Shown: positions 9,054-18,293, counted from the stretch's first letter. The stretch is DNA of 64,000 bases from RHKX01 sp041393495 (GCA_041393495.1 JAWKKA010000003.1:108403-172402); one strand, 5' to 3'. Notes: generated by a model not told the origin, from the letters alone. A program made the numbers and translations.

Positions 9054-9133
9054 GGCGCGGATCCTAGATGGTCGGCATCGACCGTCTCGGCCGCCGCCCG
9101 GCCCGCGCGCCGGGCGGGATACGCTCGCAGGCG
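9054..9133. promoter_or_regulatory. Divergent, apparently leaderless promoters of two MBL-fold genes
   Basis: In this 80-bp gap the minus-strand -10 TAGGAT (9061-9066) is 7 nt from the ATG at 9053. The plus-strand TACGCT (9120-9125) is 8 nt from the ATG at 9134. Neither start has a convincing Shine-Dalgarno. Convincing -35 hexamers were not seen. Confidence 0.5.
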
Positions 9134-10132
9134 ATGAGCGCCGACCGCCGCAACGAGGTCGCCCGCAGCGAGCGCGTGCTCCCCGGGATCTGGCGGCTGC
9201 GGCTGCCGTGCCCATGGCCCGGCGTCCCGCACGTCAATGCCTGGGCGGTCTCACGCGGGGACGGCATCGTCCTGTTCGACACCGGGATCGGCGGCGAGGA
9301 GGGGGTCCACCAGCTCGAGCTCGCGCTCGGGCAGGCGCAGCTGCGGCTCGGCGACGTCCGGCTCGTCGTCTGCACCCACGCCCACAGCGACCACTACGGC
9401 GCCGCCGGCGCGATCGTCGACGCGGCCGGATGCGAGCTCTGGATGCACCCGGCCTGGGACCACATCAAGGCGCTGGCCGATGATCCCGAGCGGGCGCTCG
9501 ACAACAGGATCGAAGTCGCCCGCCGCAGCGGCGTGCCGGCGGCGACGCTGGCGCGCTACCGGGCGCGCCGCGGCGAGAGCACCTACCTCGACCGGGCCGT
9601 GCCGCCGGACCGCGAGCTCACGGACGGCGTCGATGTCGCCACCGACCTCGGCTTCTTCCGAGCCCACGAGACCCCCGGCCACGCCCCCTCGCACGTCGTC
9701 CTCCACGAGCCCGAGAGCGGCCTGCTCGTCTCCGGCGACCACCTGCTCGGGCGGATCTCCCTGTTCTACGACCACGGCCACACGCCCGATCCCGTCGCCG
9801 AGTTCATCGCCTCGCTCGACGTCGTCGACGAGCTCGACGTCCGCCTCTGCCTGCCCGGGCACGGGCGGACCTTTCGCGACGTCGGCGCCAAGATCGCCGC
9901 CTACCGCAAGGAGGTCGAGGCGCAGCTCGGCGCGGTTCGGGCGGCCCTGGCCGGCGGCGAGGTGACGCCGTTCGGGATCGTCGAGCAGATGCTCGGCCCC
10001 GAGAAGGCCTCCGGGCCGGCGGGGGCCTGGGGCCTGCAGCTCTCCCTCTCCTACCTCGACCACCTCGGCGCCCGCGGCGAGGCCGAGCGGGTCGCGGGGA
10101 GCGACCCGGTGCTTTGGCGGGCGACCGACTGA
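9134..10132 (+). CDS. Metallo-beta-lactamase-fold hydrolase
   Basis: 332 residues. The zinc site is CTHAHSDHYGAAG, followed by HETPGHAPSHV, SGDHLLG and LPGHGRTF, giving the full MBL ligand set. The C-terminal 90 residues are helical, as in the beta-lactamase-like proteins with a C-terminal winged-helix dimerisation region (LACTB2 type). The ATG at 9134 is preferred over 9068 because of the TACGCT box 8 nt upstream and because the conserved domain begins about 30 residues later. Substrate unknown. Confidence 0.82.
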   Translation: MSADRRNEVARSERVLPGIWRLRLPCPWPGVPHVNAWAVSRGDGIVLFDTGIGGEEGVHQLELALGQAQLRLGDVRLVVCTHAHSDHYGAAGAIVDAAGCELWMHPAWDHIKALADDPERALDNRIEVARRSGVPAATLARYRARRGESTYLDRAVPPDRELTDGVDVATDLGFFRAHETPGHAPSHVVLHEPESGLLVSGDHLLGRISLFYDHGHTPDPVAEFIASLDVVDELDVRLCLPGHGRTFRDVGAKIAAYRKEVEAQLGAVRAALAGGEVTPFGIVEQMLGPEKASGPAGAWGLQLSLSYLDHLGARGEAERVAGSDPVLWRATD

Positions 10133-10294
10133 CCGCGGCGATTGCGCGACGGCCGACGATGCAGGTCAATATTGTCCGCTGCCGTAACCAGCGTCGGCCG
10201 TCGATCGGATAGCGTCGAGCCCGTCGCGTCGATCCATCACAGCAGCTTGGGGAAGCCAGCCACCGAAACCAGCAGCGGCGCGACCGGCGCGGTT

Positions 10295-11323
10295 GTGGAC
10301 GTACGCCTGTCGGGCGTCCGCAAGGCCTACGGAAGCGTCGTCGCCGTCGACCGCGTCGACCTCGAGATCCGCCGCGGCGAGTTCTTCACGATGCTCGGCC
10401 CCTCGGGCTCCGGAAAGACGACGATGCTGCGCATGGTCGCCGGCTTCGAGCTGCCCGACGAGGGCCGGGTCGAGCTCGCCGGCGCCGACGTCACCGCGCT
10501 GGCGGCCTACGACCGCGACGTCAACACGGTCTTTCAGGACTACGCGCTGTTTCCGCACATGAGCGTCGGCGAGAACGTCGAGTACGGCCTCCGGGTCGCC
10601 AGGGTCGGCCGGGAGGAGCGGCGGAAGCGGCGCGGCGCCGCGCTCGAGATGGTCCGGCTTCCCGGCTACGACGACCGCAAGCCGACCGAGCTCTCCGGAG
10701 GCCAGCGCCAGCGCGTCGCGCTCGCCCGGGCGATCGTCAACCGCCCGCGCGTCCTGCTCCTCGACGAGCCGCTCGGCGCTCTCGACCTGAAGCTGCGCGA
10801 GCAGCTGCAGATCGAGCTCAAGCAGATCCAGCGCGAGGTCGGGATCACGTTCGTGTACGTGACCCACGACCAGGAGGAGGCGCTGACGATGTCGGATCGG
10901 ATCGCCGTCTTCAACGAGGGCCGGATCGAGCAGATCGGTGACCCCGAGAGCGTCTACGAGCGCCCCGCGAACGCCTTCGTCGCCGGGTTCGTGGGCGTCT
11001 CGAACGTGATCCACCGCGACGGCGGCAGCTTCACCGTCCGCCCCGAGAAGGTCCGGCTGATCGGCCCCGATGATGCCGTCGAGGGGCTCGTCGTCGAGGA
11101 GGGCACGATCGCCGACGTCTCCTACGCCGGCATGGTCACGCGCTTCCACGTCGAGCTGGATGGCGGCGATCGCCTCCAGGTGGCGCGCCAGAACCTCGAG
11201 CAGACTTCACACGAGGACGAGGGCATGAGGGGCCGACGGGTGAAGGTTGGTTGGCGCCGCGAGCACACGGTCGCGGTCGCCGAGCAGCAGGAACAGGGCA
11301 AATCAACAGAGGAGGACAGATGA
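10295..11323 (+). CDS. potA: ABC transporter ATPase, polyamine type (PotA-like)
   Basis: The ATP-binding subunit of an importer. Walker A is GPSGSGKTT, the Q-loop VFQDYALFP, the signature LSGGQRQRVALARA, Walker B VLLLDEPLG, and the switch His is in YVTHDQEEAL. A C-terminal TOBE-like regulatory domain follows. The start is uncertain: the frame extends up to TTG 10142 with further starts at 10172 and 10247. GTG 10295 is given because the conserved domain begins there. It overlaps the next gene by ATGA, and the neighbours (binding protein, two permeases) make a Pot/spermidine-putrescine-type set. Confidence 0.88.
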   Translation: MDVRLSGVRKAYGSVVAVDRVDLEIRRGEFFTMLGPSGSGKTTMLRMVAGFELPDEGRVELAGADVTALAAYDRDVNTVFQDYALFPHMSVGENVEYGLRVARVGREERRKRRGAALEMVRLPGYDDRKPTELSGGQRQRVALARAIVNRPRVLLLDEPLGALDLKLREQLQIELKQIQREVGITFVYVTHDQEEALTMSDRIAVFNEGRIEQIGDPESVYERPANAFVAGFVGVSNVIHRDGGSFTVRPEKVRLIGPDDAVEGLVVEEGTIADVSYAGMVTRFHVELDGGDRLQVARQNLEQTSHEDEGMRGRRVKVGWRREHTVAVAEQQEQGKSTEEDR

Positions 11324-12546
11324 GTAGCGATGCGCGCTCTGCACGGTGGGCCTGGCTCGCCGTGGCAGGCCTGAGCGTCTTCATCGCCGCGTTCGCGATC
11401 GGATGCGGGGGTGACGACTCGACCGACGCGACGAGCGCCGGCGGCGAGATGCTGAGCGAGGTCGGCAAGGGAGAGGGTGAGCTGAACCTGATCTGCTGGC
11501 CGAGCTACTGCGAGGACGGCTCGACCGATCCCGACGTCGACTGGATCACCGACTTCGAGAAGAAGACCGGCTGTGAGGTCAACGTCAAGATCGGCAACAC
11601 CTCCGACGAGATGGTGCAGCTGATGCGGACCGGCCAGTACGACGGCGTCTCGGCTTCCGGCGACGCGACCCTGCGGCTGATCGACGGCGGCGACGTCGAC
11701 CCGGTCAACACCGACCTGGTCCCCAACTACGCGGACATATTCCCCGGCCTGAAGGATCAGCCGTTCAACAGCGTCGATGGGCAGATGTACGGGATCCCGC
11801 ACGGCCGCGGCGGCAACCTGCTGATGTGGAACACCGACGAGGTGAAGCCGGCGCCGGATTCGTGGAGCGCCGTCTTCGACCCGAACGAGGCGGCGAAGCA
11901 GAAGGGGCATGTCACCGCGTACGACAGCCCGATCTACATCGCCGACGCCGCTCTGTACCTGATGAAGCACCAGCCCGACCTCGGGATCACGAACCCGTAC
12001 GAGCTGGACGAGGAGCAGTTCAACGCCGCCATCGACCTGCTCAAGCAGCAGCGACAGTTCATCGGCGAGTACTGGTCCGACTACGCCAAGCAGATCCAGT
12101 CGTTCGCCAACGGCGACACGACGGTCGGCACGACCTGGCCGTACCAGTACCTGGCGCTCAAGGCCGAGGGCGATCCGGTCGCCTCGACGATCCCCGAGGA
12201 GGGCTCGACGGGCTGGTCGGACACGTGGATGATCAGCTCGGACGCGCAGCATCCGAACTGCATGTACATGTGGTTCAACCACATCACCGAGCCGCAGGTC
12301 CAGGCCGACGTGGCCGAGTGGTTCGGCGAGGCGCCGGCGAACAGCAAGGCGTGCGAGCCGCAGTACCTGAAGAAGGGGCCGTTCCCCGACGTCAAGCACT
12401 GCGAGAAGTACGACGCATCCGGCGAGAAGTACCTCGACGACCTCTGGTACTGGACGACTCCGGTCTCCGACTGCGGCGACGACCGCGGTGACGTCTGCAA
12501 GACGTACGACGACTGGGTCCAGGGCTGGACCGAGGTCAAGGGCTAG
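11320..12546 (+). CDS. potD: Polyamine-type ABC substrate-binding lipoprotein (PotD-like)
   Basis: 408 residues with an N-terminal hydrophobic segment ending in AFAIGC, a lipobox with Cys29 as the anchor. The mature part follows the PotD/extracellular-solute-binding fold: LNLICWPSYCED, a YGIPHGRGGNLLMWNTD hinge region, and NGDTTVGTTWPYQYLALK. The ATG at 11320 overlaps the ATPase stop (ATGA) and has GGAGGA 6 nt upstream. It delivers ligand to the two permeases. Several Cys residues in the last third suggest disulfides. The ligand is probably a polyamine but is inferred. Confidence 0.87.
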   Translation: MSSDARSARWAWLAVAGLSVFIAAFAIGCGGDDSTDATSAGGEMLSEVGKGEGELNLICWPSYCEDGSTDPDVDWITDFEKKTGCEVNVKIGNTSDEMVQLMRTGQYDGVSASGDATLRLIDGGDVDPVNTDLVPNYADIFPGLKDQPFNSVDGQMYGIPHGRGGNLLMWNTDEVKPAPDSWSAVFDPNEAAKQKGHVTAYDSPIYIADAALYLMKHQPDLGITNPYELDEEQFNAAIDLLKQQRQFIGEYWSDYAKQIQSFANGDTTVGTTWPYQYLALKAEGDPVASTIPEEGSTGWSDTWMISSDAQHPNCMYMWFNHITEPQVQADVAEWFGEAPANSKACEPQYLKKGPFPDVKHCEKYDASGEKYLDDLWYWTTPVSDCGDDRGDVCKTYDDWVQGWTEVKG

Positions 12547-12571
12547 CCGGAAGCAGGGACGCGAAGCGACC

Positions 12572-13468
12572 GTGGAAGCAGCCGGGCTCGGAGCTCCGGC
12601 GCCGAGGAGGTCGGCGGGCCACAGGCTCGCCGACCTCTTCCACGGCCGTTCCCGCCTGCAGGCGGGGGCGCTGTTGGCCGGGCCGGTCGGCTGGCTGGTC
12701 GTCGGCTACCTCGGCTCGCTCGCGATCCTGCTGATCGCCAGCTTCTGGTCGCTCGGCGAGCTCAGCGGCGAGGTCGAGCGGTCGTTCACGCTCGACAACT
12801 TCAAGACGATCGTCGAGGACCCGGTCTATCGGACGGTGACGCTTCGGACCGTCGGCATCGCCGCGGCGGTCACCGTCACCGACGCGCTGCTGGCGCTGCC
12901 GCTCGCCTTCTACATGGCGAAGGTCGCGAAGCCGCGCACCCAGAGCCTCCTCGTGGTCGCCGTCCTGGTGCCGCTCTGGTCCTCCTACCTGGTCAAGGCG
13001 TTCGCCTGGCGGACGATCCTCAGCGAGGAGGGGATCCTCAACTGGGCGCTCGACCCGCTCGGCATCTCGGGCCCCGGCTACGGGACGTTGGCCGTCTGGC
13101 TCGTGATGAGCTACATCTGGCTGCCCTACATGGTGATCCCGATCTACGCGGGCTTCGACCGCATCCCCGACTCGGTCCTCAGCGCCTCCGAGGACCTCGG
13201 GGCGAAGGCCGGCCTCACCTTCCGGCGGGTGATCTGGCCGCTCGTCTTCCCGGCGATCGTCGCCGGCTCGATCTTCACCTTCTCGCTGACCCTCGGCGAC
13301 TTCATCGCGCCGACGCTGGTCAGCTCGACCCAGTTCATCGGCACCGTCGTCAAGTCGACGATCACCACGAACCTGCCGCTGGCAGCGGCCTACTCGACGG
13401 TCCCGATCCTGATCATGATCGTCTACCTGCTGATCGCCCGGCGCCTCGGCGCCTTCGAGCACGTCTGA
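12572..13468 (+). CDS. potB: ABC transporter permease, PotB-like
   Basis: 298 residues and six predicted membrane segments. The EAA loop near ASEDLGAKAGLTFRRVIWP contacts the ATPase. The GTG at 12572 (26 bp after the binding-protein stop) is chosen; an upstream frame start at 12488 would lie inside the previous gene. It is the first of the two inner-membrane subunits. Confidence 0.87.
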   Translation: MEAAGLGAPAPRRSAGHRLADLFHGRSRLQAGALLAGPVGWLVVGYLGSLAILLIASFWSLGELSGEVERSFTLDNFKTIVEDPVYRTVTLRTVGIAAAVTVTDALLALPLAFYMAKVAKPRTQSLLVVAVLVPLWSSYLVKAFAWRTILSEEGILNWALDPLGISGPGYGTLAVWLVMSYIWLPYMVIPIYAGFDRIPDSVLSASEDLGAKAGLTFRRVIWPLVFPAIVAGSIFTFSLTLGDFIAPTLVSSTQFIGTVVKSTITTNLPLAAAYSTVPILIMIVYLLIARRLGAFEHV

Positions 13469-13471
13469 GGC

Positions 13472-14320
13472 ATGCGGCTGACGCGACGCAACGAACGCCT
13501 GCTCAAGCTCGCCTCGGCGGCGACGCTGGCGTTCATCTACCTGCCCCTGGTGGTGATCGTGATCTATGCCTTCAACGCCACCAACACCCAGGTCTGGCCG
13601 CCCGACGGGCTGACGACGAAGTGGTTCGGCGAGGCGTTCGACAACAGCGGCGCCCGCGATGCCTTCCTGCTCTCGATCGAGGCTGCGGCGCTGGCGACGC
13701 TCGTCGCGATCGTCCTCGGCACGCTCGCCTCGCTGGCCGTCGCCCGCCATCGCTTCTTCGGCCGCGAGACGATCTCGTTCCTCGTGATCCTGCCGATCGC
13801 GCTTCCCGGCATCGTCACCGGCGTCGCCCTGAACACGAGCTTCACCCAGATCCTCGGGATGGACCTGAGCCTGTTCACGATCGTCGTCGGCCACGGCACC
13901 TTCTGCATCGTCGTCGTCTACAACAACGTCGTCGCCCGGCTGCGCCGCGTCTCCGGCTCCTTCGAGGAGGCCTCGGCCGATCTCGGCGCCACGCCCTGGA
14001 CGACGTTCCGGCGGGTGACGCTGCCGAGCATGCGCACCGCCCTCGTCGCCGGCGCCCTGCTCGCCTTCGGGCTCTCCTTCGACGAGATCATCGTCACCAC
14101 GTTCACGGCCGGGGCCGGCGAGCAGACGCTGCCGATCTGGATCCTCACCAACTTCTCCCGGCCGAGCCAGCTTCCGATCGTCAACGTCGTCGCCGTGCTC
14201 GTGGTCCTGATCTCGATCATCCCGGTCTACCTGGCCAACCGCCTCAGCCGCGACGTCGGCGGTGCTGCGGCCGGCCGCGGCGCCGGCGCGGTCGCGGCCG
14301 AGAGCACCGCTGTTCCCTAG
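13472..14320 (+). CDS. potC: ABC transporter permease, PotC-like
   Basis: 282 residues with six predicted membrane segments and the EAA loop EEASADLGATPWTTFRRVTLP. It starts 3 bp after the potB stop and ends the four-gene operon. The last 25 residues are Ala/Gly/Arg-rich and probably cytosolic. A convergent tetR-type gene follows 25 bp on. Confidence 0.88.
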   Translation: MRLTRRNERLLKLASAATLAFIYLPLVVIVIYAFNATNTQVWPPDGLTTKWFGEAFDNSGARDAFLLSIEAAALATLVAIVLGTLASLAVARHRFFGRETISFLVILPIALPGIVTGVALNTSFTQILGMDLSLFTIVVGHGTFCIVVVYNNVVARLRRVSGSFEEASADLGATPWTTFRRVTLPSMRTALVAGALLAFGLSFDEIIVTTFTAGAGEQTLPIWILTNFSRPSQLPIVNVVAVLVVLISIIPVYLANRLSRDVGGAAAGRGAGAVAAESTAVP

Positions 14321-14345
14321 CGACGGGCTGGATCGGCGAACCGAT

Positions 14346-14948
14346 TCACGCGACGAGCCGGTCGATGAACGGACCGAGCACGCGGGTCAGCCGCTCCGCC
14401 GTCTGTCCGGGGGTGTCGCTCGGCAGCACCGCGTAGCTGATCGCGAGCCGGACGAGGTTCTCGGAGAGAAGCTGGGCGTCGGCAGGCTCGATCTCGGGCC
14501 AGGTCTGCTCGAGGCGAACGGCGAGGCGCATCGTCATCGTCGTCAGCAGGATCCCGCCGCGGGTCGTGGCGAGGGCGATCAGCTCGTCGTTGCGGCCGGA
14601 GGAGACGGCGCGGATCATCGGGTGGGAGGCGGCGAGCGAGAGGAACAGCTCGGCGGCGGTGCGGAGGGCGGCCCGGGGGTCGCCGGCGTTGGCCTCGATC
14701 GCCTCGTCGATCGCCGCCAGGAACCGCTCCGACTCGCGCAGGAGGTACGTCTGGGCGAGGTCGTCGCGGCTCCCGAACGCGTTGTAGAGGGTCTGGCGGC
14801 TGACCCCGGCGGCGGTCGCGACCTCGCTCATCGTCACGTCCGCCCAGGCATCGTCGGCGAGCAGCGCGCCGACGGCGTCGAGGACCGACTCGCGCAGCAG
14901 CGCGCGGCTCGCCTCGGCGTGGGAGGGATGCCCCGTCGCCCCCGTCAT
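14346..14948 (-). CDS. TetR-family regulator at the end of the alkB operon
   Basis: 200 residues. The N-terminal helix-turn-helix is recognisable in VTMSEVATAAGVSRQTLYNAF, followed by a helical ligand-binding domain. The ATG at 14948 overlaps the rubredoxin TGA (ATGA), so it is co-translated with alkB and rubredoxin. Regulators in this position commonly repress alkB and are released by fatty acids or alkane products. The inverted repeat at 16340-16368 over the alkB promoter is its best candidate operator. Confidence 0.88.
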   Translation of the reverse strand: MTGATGHPSHAEASRALLRESVLDAVGALLADDAWADVTMSEVATAAGVSRQTLYNAFGSRDDLAQTYLLRESERFLAAIDEAIEANAGDPRAALRTAAELFLSLAASHPMIRAVSSGRNDELIALATTRGGILLTTMTMRLAVRLEQTWPEIEPADAQLLSENLVRLAISYAVLPSDTPGQTAERLTRVLGPFIDRLVA

Positions 14949-15115
14949 CGGTCGCCGGCCGGCTCGAAGTCGACCTTCTCGCGGACGGCGCAGTCGGGGC
15001 AGGTCCAGTCGTCGGGAACGTCGCCCCACGGGGTCCCGGCCGGAAAGCCCTCGCGCGGCTCCCCCTCCGCCTCGTCGTAGACGTACCCGCAGACCGGGCA
15101 GCGGAAGGCGGCCAC
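14945..15115 (-). CDS. Rubredoxin (AlkG type)
   Basis: 56 residues, a typical rubredoxin size. FRCPVCGYVYDEAEGEP and WTCPDCAVREKVDFE carry the two CxxC pairs that hold one iron. It passes electrons to the di-iron site of AlkB. The GTG start at 15115 lies 2 nt after the alkB TGA, and its own TGA overlaps the regulator ATG. No rubredoxin reductase gene is in this window, so one must be encoded elsewhere. Confidence 0.95.
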   Translation of the reverse strand: MAAFRCPVCGYVYDEAEGEPREGFPAGTPWGDVPDDWTCPDCAVREKVDFEPAGDR

Positions 15116-15117
15116 GT

Positions 15118-16290
15118 TCAGCCCGTCCCGCCGCCGTAGCGGGCGAGCAGGCGCTCGCGCTTGCGCGGCAGCAGGTTGGCGCGGGTCACGTCGCCACCGT
15201 AGTGGTCGAGGACGCGCTGGTCCATGATCCGGCGCCAGAGCGGCGGCACCGAGGCGCAGACGATCATCGTCGCGTAGCCCGACGGCAGCTCCGGAACATC
15301 GTCGTGGTGGCGCAGCGCCTGGTAGCGGCGGACCGGGTTGGCGTGATGGTCGCTGTGCCGCTGCAGGTGGTAGAGGAAGACGTTCGAGGCGACGTTGTTC
15401 GAGTTCCACGAGTGCTCGGGCCGGCAGCGCTCGTAGCGGCCGCTCTCCTCGCGCCGGCGCAGCAGCCCGTAGTGCTCGAGGTAGTTGACGACCTCGAGCA
15501 GCGAGAACCCGATCACCGCCTGGACGACGAGCCACGGCAGGACCGTCCAGCCGAATCCGGCAACGAGCGCGGCGTAGAGCACGACGGTCATCGCCCAGGC
15601 GTTGAGGACGTCGTTATGGACCGTCCAGAACGGCTTGCCGAGGCGGTCGAGCCGGGTCCGCTCGAGCTCGATCGACGACCGCAGGGACCCGATCACGGTC
15701 CGCGGCAGGAACTCCCAGAAGCTCTCGCCGAGCCGCGAGCTCGCGGGGTCCTCGGGGGTGGCGACGCGGACGTGATGGCCGCGGTTGTGCTCGATGAAGA
15801 AATGGCCGTAGCCGGTCTGGGCGAGCGCCACCTTCGACAGCCAGCGCTCGTAGCTCTTGCGCTTGTGGCCGAGCTCGTGGGCGGTGTTGATCGCGATCCC
15901 GCCGACCATCGCGACGCTGACCGCGAGCCCGAGCGACTCGGCGAACGAGAGCTCGCCGCTCGACCAGAGCGCGCACGAGAAGACCAGCGACGCGAGCTGC
16001 AGGGGCAGGAACACGTACGTGCACCAGCGGTAGTAGCGGTCCTCCTCGAGCCACTTGATGGCGCTGTCGGGCGGGTTGGCGGCGTCCTTGCCGATCAGCA
16101 GGTCGAGGGCGGGGATGATCGCGAAGACGAGCACCGGGCCGAACCAGTAGAAGGCGCCGAGCCCGGTCGCGGCGGCGAGCCCGGCGGCCATGAACGGGAT
16201 CAGCGGGACGATCAGGCCGAGCAGCCACAGGTAGCGCTTCGGATCGGTCCAGGGCGGCGCGATCGGGGTTGCGACGGTCGCGGATTCCAT
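15118..16290 (-). CDS. alkB: Alkane 1-monooxygenase AlkB
   Basis: 390 residues with about six membrane segments. The AlkB His motifs are HELGHK, EHNRGHH and LQRHSDHHA, plus the AlkB marker NYLEHYG. The enzyme hydroxylates the terminal carbon of alkanes in the membrane using O2 and rubredoxin. The ATG at 16290 has GGAGGAAG upstream and is preferred to a start at 16350, which would overlap the promoter. It is the first gene of alkB-rubredoxin-tetR. This is strong evidence for growth on alkanes, or use of wax/fatty-alkyl substrates. Confidence 0.96.
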   Translation of the reverse strand: MESATVATPIAPPWTDPKRYLWLLGLIVPLIPFMAAGLAAATGLGAFYWFGPVLVFAIIPALDLLIGKDAANPPDSAIKWLEEDRYYRWCTYVFLPLQLASLVFSCALWSSGELSFAESLGLAVSVAMVGGIAINTAHELGHKRKSYERWLSKVALAQTGYGHFFIEHNRGHHVRVATPEDPASSRLGESFWEFLPRTVIGSLRSSIELERTRLDRLGKPFWTVHNDVLNAWAMTVVLYAALVAGFGWTVLPWLVVQAVIGFSLLEVVNYLEHYGLLRRREESGRYERCRPEHSWNSNNVASNVFLYHLQRHSDHHANPVRRYQALRHHDDVPELPSGYATMIVCASVPPLWRRIMDQRVLDHYGGDVTRANLLPRKRERLLARYGGGTG

Positions 16291-16339
16291 TGTTCCTGTT
16301 CTTCCTCCTGCTTGACAATGATGGTGTTCGTGTCCAGCA

Positions 16340-16368
16340 GTTTTACACAAAGTCAGTGCTTGTCAAAC
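16340..16368 (-). promoter_or_regulatory. alkB promoter overlapped by an inverted repeat (candidate TetR operator)
   Basis: On the plus strand GTTTTACA-N13-TGTCAAAC forms arms that match in 7 of 8 positions. The minus-strand reading places TTGACA (16361-16366) and a -10-like TAAAAC (16340-16345) inside the two arms, 15 bp apart. A second TTGNCAA box (16312-16318) lies 48 bp from the first, between the promoter and the ribosome-binding site. Repression by the operon's own TetR protein is inferred. Confidence 0.6.
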
Positions 16369-17162
16369 GAGGACGGCGCTCGCGGCGGCGGATCCGCGGG
16401 CTCGCCGCCGCCGTCGGGACCGCGGCCGTTCAGCATCGGCAGCACCCGTCGGGTGACGAGGACGAAGAAGACCAGCGCCACCGCCCCGATCCAGATCGCC
16501 GGGTCGTTCGGCGACAGCGACTCGAGCCGGCTGCCGAGATAGACGAACAGCAGGGTCAGCGGTACGTAGCCGACCAGCGTCGTCCAGGTGAACGTCCAAA
16601 GCGGCACCCGCGCCGATCCGGCCACGTAGCTGAACAGGCTGAACGGGACGATCGGCACCATCCGGCAGGCGAGGAGCAGCGCCACGCCGCCGCGCTCGAC
16701 GACGCCCTCGTAGCGCTGGAAGCGCCCCGGGCCGAACATCCGCATCAGCGCCGGGCGGGCTGCGTGGCGACCGATCTGATGGCAGAGGATCCCGTTCGCG
16801 ATCCAGCCGACCATCATCAGCGGGAACCCGAGCCAGACGCCGTAGACGAACCCGGCCGCGGCGTTGAGGATCTCGGCCGGATAGAAGATGACCGCGTGCG
16901 AGACGGCGAGCGCGAGGACGAGGATGACGCCGCCGGCGCCGAGCCCCTCGAGGTCGCTGCGCAGGGCCGCGGTGTCGCCGCTGAGCGCGTCGCTGACGGC
17001 GTCGCGGAGCGGCTCGAGCAGGAGGACGAGCGCGACGATCGACAGCGCGCAGGCCACGGTGGCGATGATCGGGATCCAGTTCGGGTGCTCCTCGACGAGC
17101 TCCTCGACGAGGTCGTCGACGAGGCGGTGCTCCCGCTCCGGCTCCTCGGCGGTCGGCGTCAC
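16353..17162 (-). CDS. TVP38/TMEM64-family (VTT domain) membrane protein
   Basis: 269 residues, five to six predicted membrane segments. IFYPAEILNAAAGFVYG and ACRMVPIVPFSLFSYVAG are the characteristic VTT/SNARE-associated-domain segments, with NGILCHQIGRHAA between them. These DedA-related proteins have been linked to lipid scrambling or membrane homeostasis. The start is GTG 17162. It lies 23 bp downstream of the GH26-like gene, and its 3' end overlaps the alkB promoter. Confidence 0.85.
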   Translation of the reverse strand: MTPTAEEPEREHRLVDDLVEELVEEHPNWIPIIATVACALSIVALVLLLEPLRDAVSDALSGDTAALRSDLEGLGAGGVILVLALAVSHAVIFYPAEILNAAAGFVYGVWLGFPLMMVGWIANGILCHQIGRHAARPALMRMFGPGRFQRYEGVVERGGVALLLACRMVPIVPFSLFSYVAGSARVPLWTFTWTTLVGYVPLTLLFVYLGSRLESLSPNDPAIWIGAVALVFFVLVTRRVLPMLNGRGPDGGGEPADPPPRAPSSFDKH

Positions 17163-17185
17163 CCGACCCAGTCTCGCAGCCCGGC

Positions 17186-18286
17186 TCAGTGCAGCAGCCG
17201 CCGCACCGCGGGCGACGGCGGGATCCCGTCCGGCCCGCCGCGGCTGTGGCCGCCACCGCCGGGGCGTCGTGAATCGGGCGCGCGCCGCAGCCAACGCTTG
17301 CTCTTGAGCTCCTTGCGCAGGGCCCGCTCGCTGCGCGGGTAGTGGTCGAGCTCGAATGGGTTGCCGGGCCCGAAGCCCTGGTAGTAGATCGCCATCTGCG
17401 CCCGGCCGTGCTTGCGGATCCAGCGGAACAGGTGCCGCGTGAACCCGGGTCGATCGACGTCCCAGGGCGCCCACTCGCCGATCACGAAGGGCAGCCGCCG
17501 GTAGTCGCGGTAGAGGTCGTTGAGGCCGGCGAAGTTCGGGAACTTGCCGTAGGTGTCGGCGCCGATCCAGTCGACGTACTTCGCCCCCGGCCAGTAGGCG
17601 TGCGGCCCGTTGCCCTTGCGGTCCGGGGACCCCGAGGTCTGCGGGACCCACAGGAACGCGACCTTCGGCTCGGGGATGTGCTCGGGCGGCCGCGGGCTCT
17701 TGCGGCCGCTCGTCAGCGGCGGCATCCGGTTCGCCTTCAGCTTGTGGTTGATCTCGCGCCGGGGACCGCCGCGGACGATGATCACGGTCCGCTTCCATGC
17801 CTTTCGAAACTGCGCGGTCTTGTGGGAGCGGCCGCGCCGGGAGCCGTCGGCGGCGAACGCCGAGTACGGGTTCCAGTGGCCGTTCATCTCCGGCAGGAGG
17901 CGAACGTAGGTCGGCCGGCCCCACTGCGCGAGCCGGCGGTTCAGCGTCAGCAGGTAGCGGTCGCTCTTGCCCCGGCGGATCGCGCGCGGGCTGATCACGC
18001 CCGCGCATCCGTAGCAGGGCGAGGTCGAGATGCTGAGCATCCCGCGCGTCTCGGTCCGCTTCCAGCGCCTGATCGCGTCCTGATCCCACGCGTTCCAGGT
18101 CACGAACGCCTGCATGACCGGGACGTGGCGGCCGACGTCGTCGGCGAAGGCGAAGTAGTCCTGCTTGGAGCCGCCGTCGGAGACGCCGGCGAACAGGCCG
18201 TCGCCGGGCGGCGGGAAGGTCGCCGCGCGCGCAGGGGCGGCGGCGACTAGCAGGACGAGGGCTGCGAGCGCGACGCGGGCGGGCAC
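17186..18286 (-). CDS. Secreted GH26-like glycoside hydrolase
   Basis: 366 residues. A signal peptide (VALAALVLLVAAAPARA) precedes a catalytic domain with RLLPEMNGHWNPYS (acid/base Glu context of GH26) and FVIGEWAPWD (nucleophile Glu), plus WIGADTYGK. Family GH26 mainly cleaves beta-mannans and related glucans. The target polymer here is unknown. The GTG at 18286 is favoured by TACGAT (18294-18299) exactly 7 nt upstream. The C-terminal tail is basic and Gly/Pro-rich. Confidence 0.8.
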   Translation of the reverse strand: MPARVALAALVLLVAAAPARAATFPPPGDGLFAGVSDGGSKQDYFAFADDVGRHVPVMQAFVTWNAWDQDAIRRWKRTETRGMLSISTSPCYGCAGVISPRAIRRGKSDRYLLTLNRRLAQWGRPTYVRLLPEMNGHWNPYSAFAADGSRRGRSHKTAQFRKAWKRTVIIVRGGPRREINHKLKANRMPPLTSGRKSPRPPEHIPEPKVAFLWVPQTSGSPDRKGNGPHAYWPGAKYVDWIGADTYGKFPNFAGLNDLYRDYRRLPFVIGEWAPWDVDRPGFTRHLFRWIRKHGRAQMAIYYQGFGPGNPFELDHYPRSERALRKELKSKRWLRRAPDSRRPGGGGHSRGGPDGIPPSPAVRRLLH

Positions 18287-18293
18287 GACGGTG

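Noticed and set aside
14945..15535. A 196-codon frame ending in the rubredoxin sequence
   Set aside because: Only the last 56 codons look like protein; the rest is antisense-like noise within alkB. The GTG at 15115 directly after the alkB stop is the credible start.
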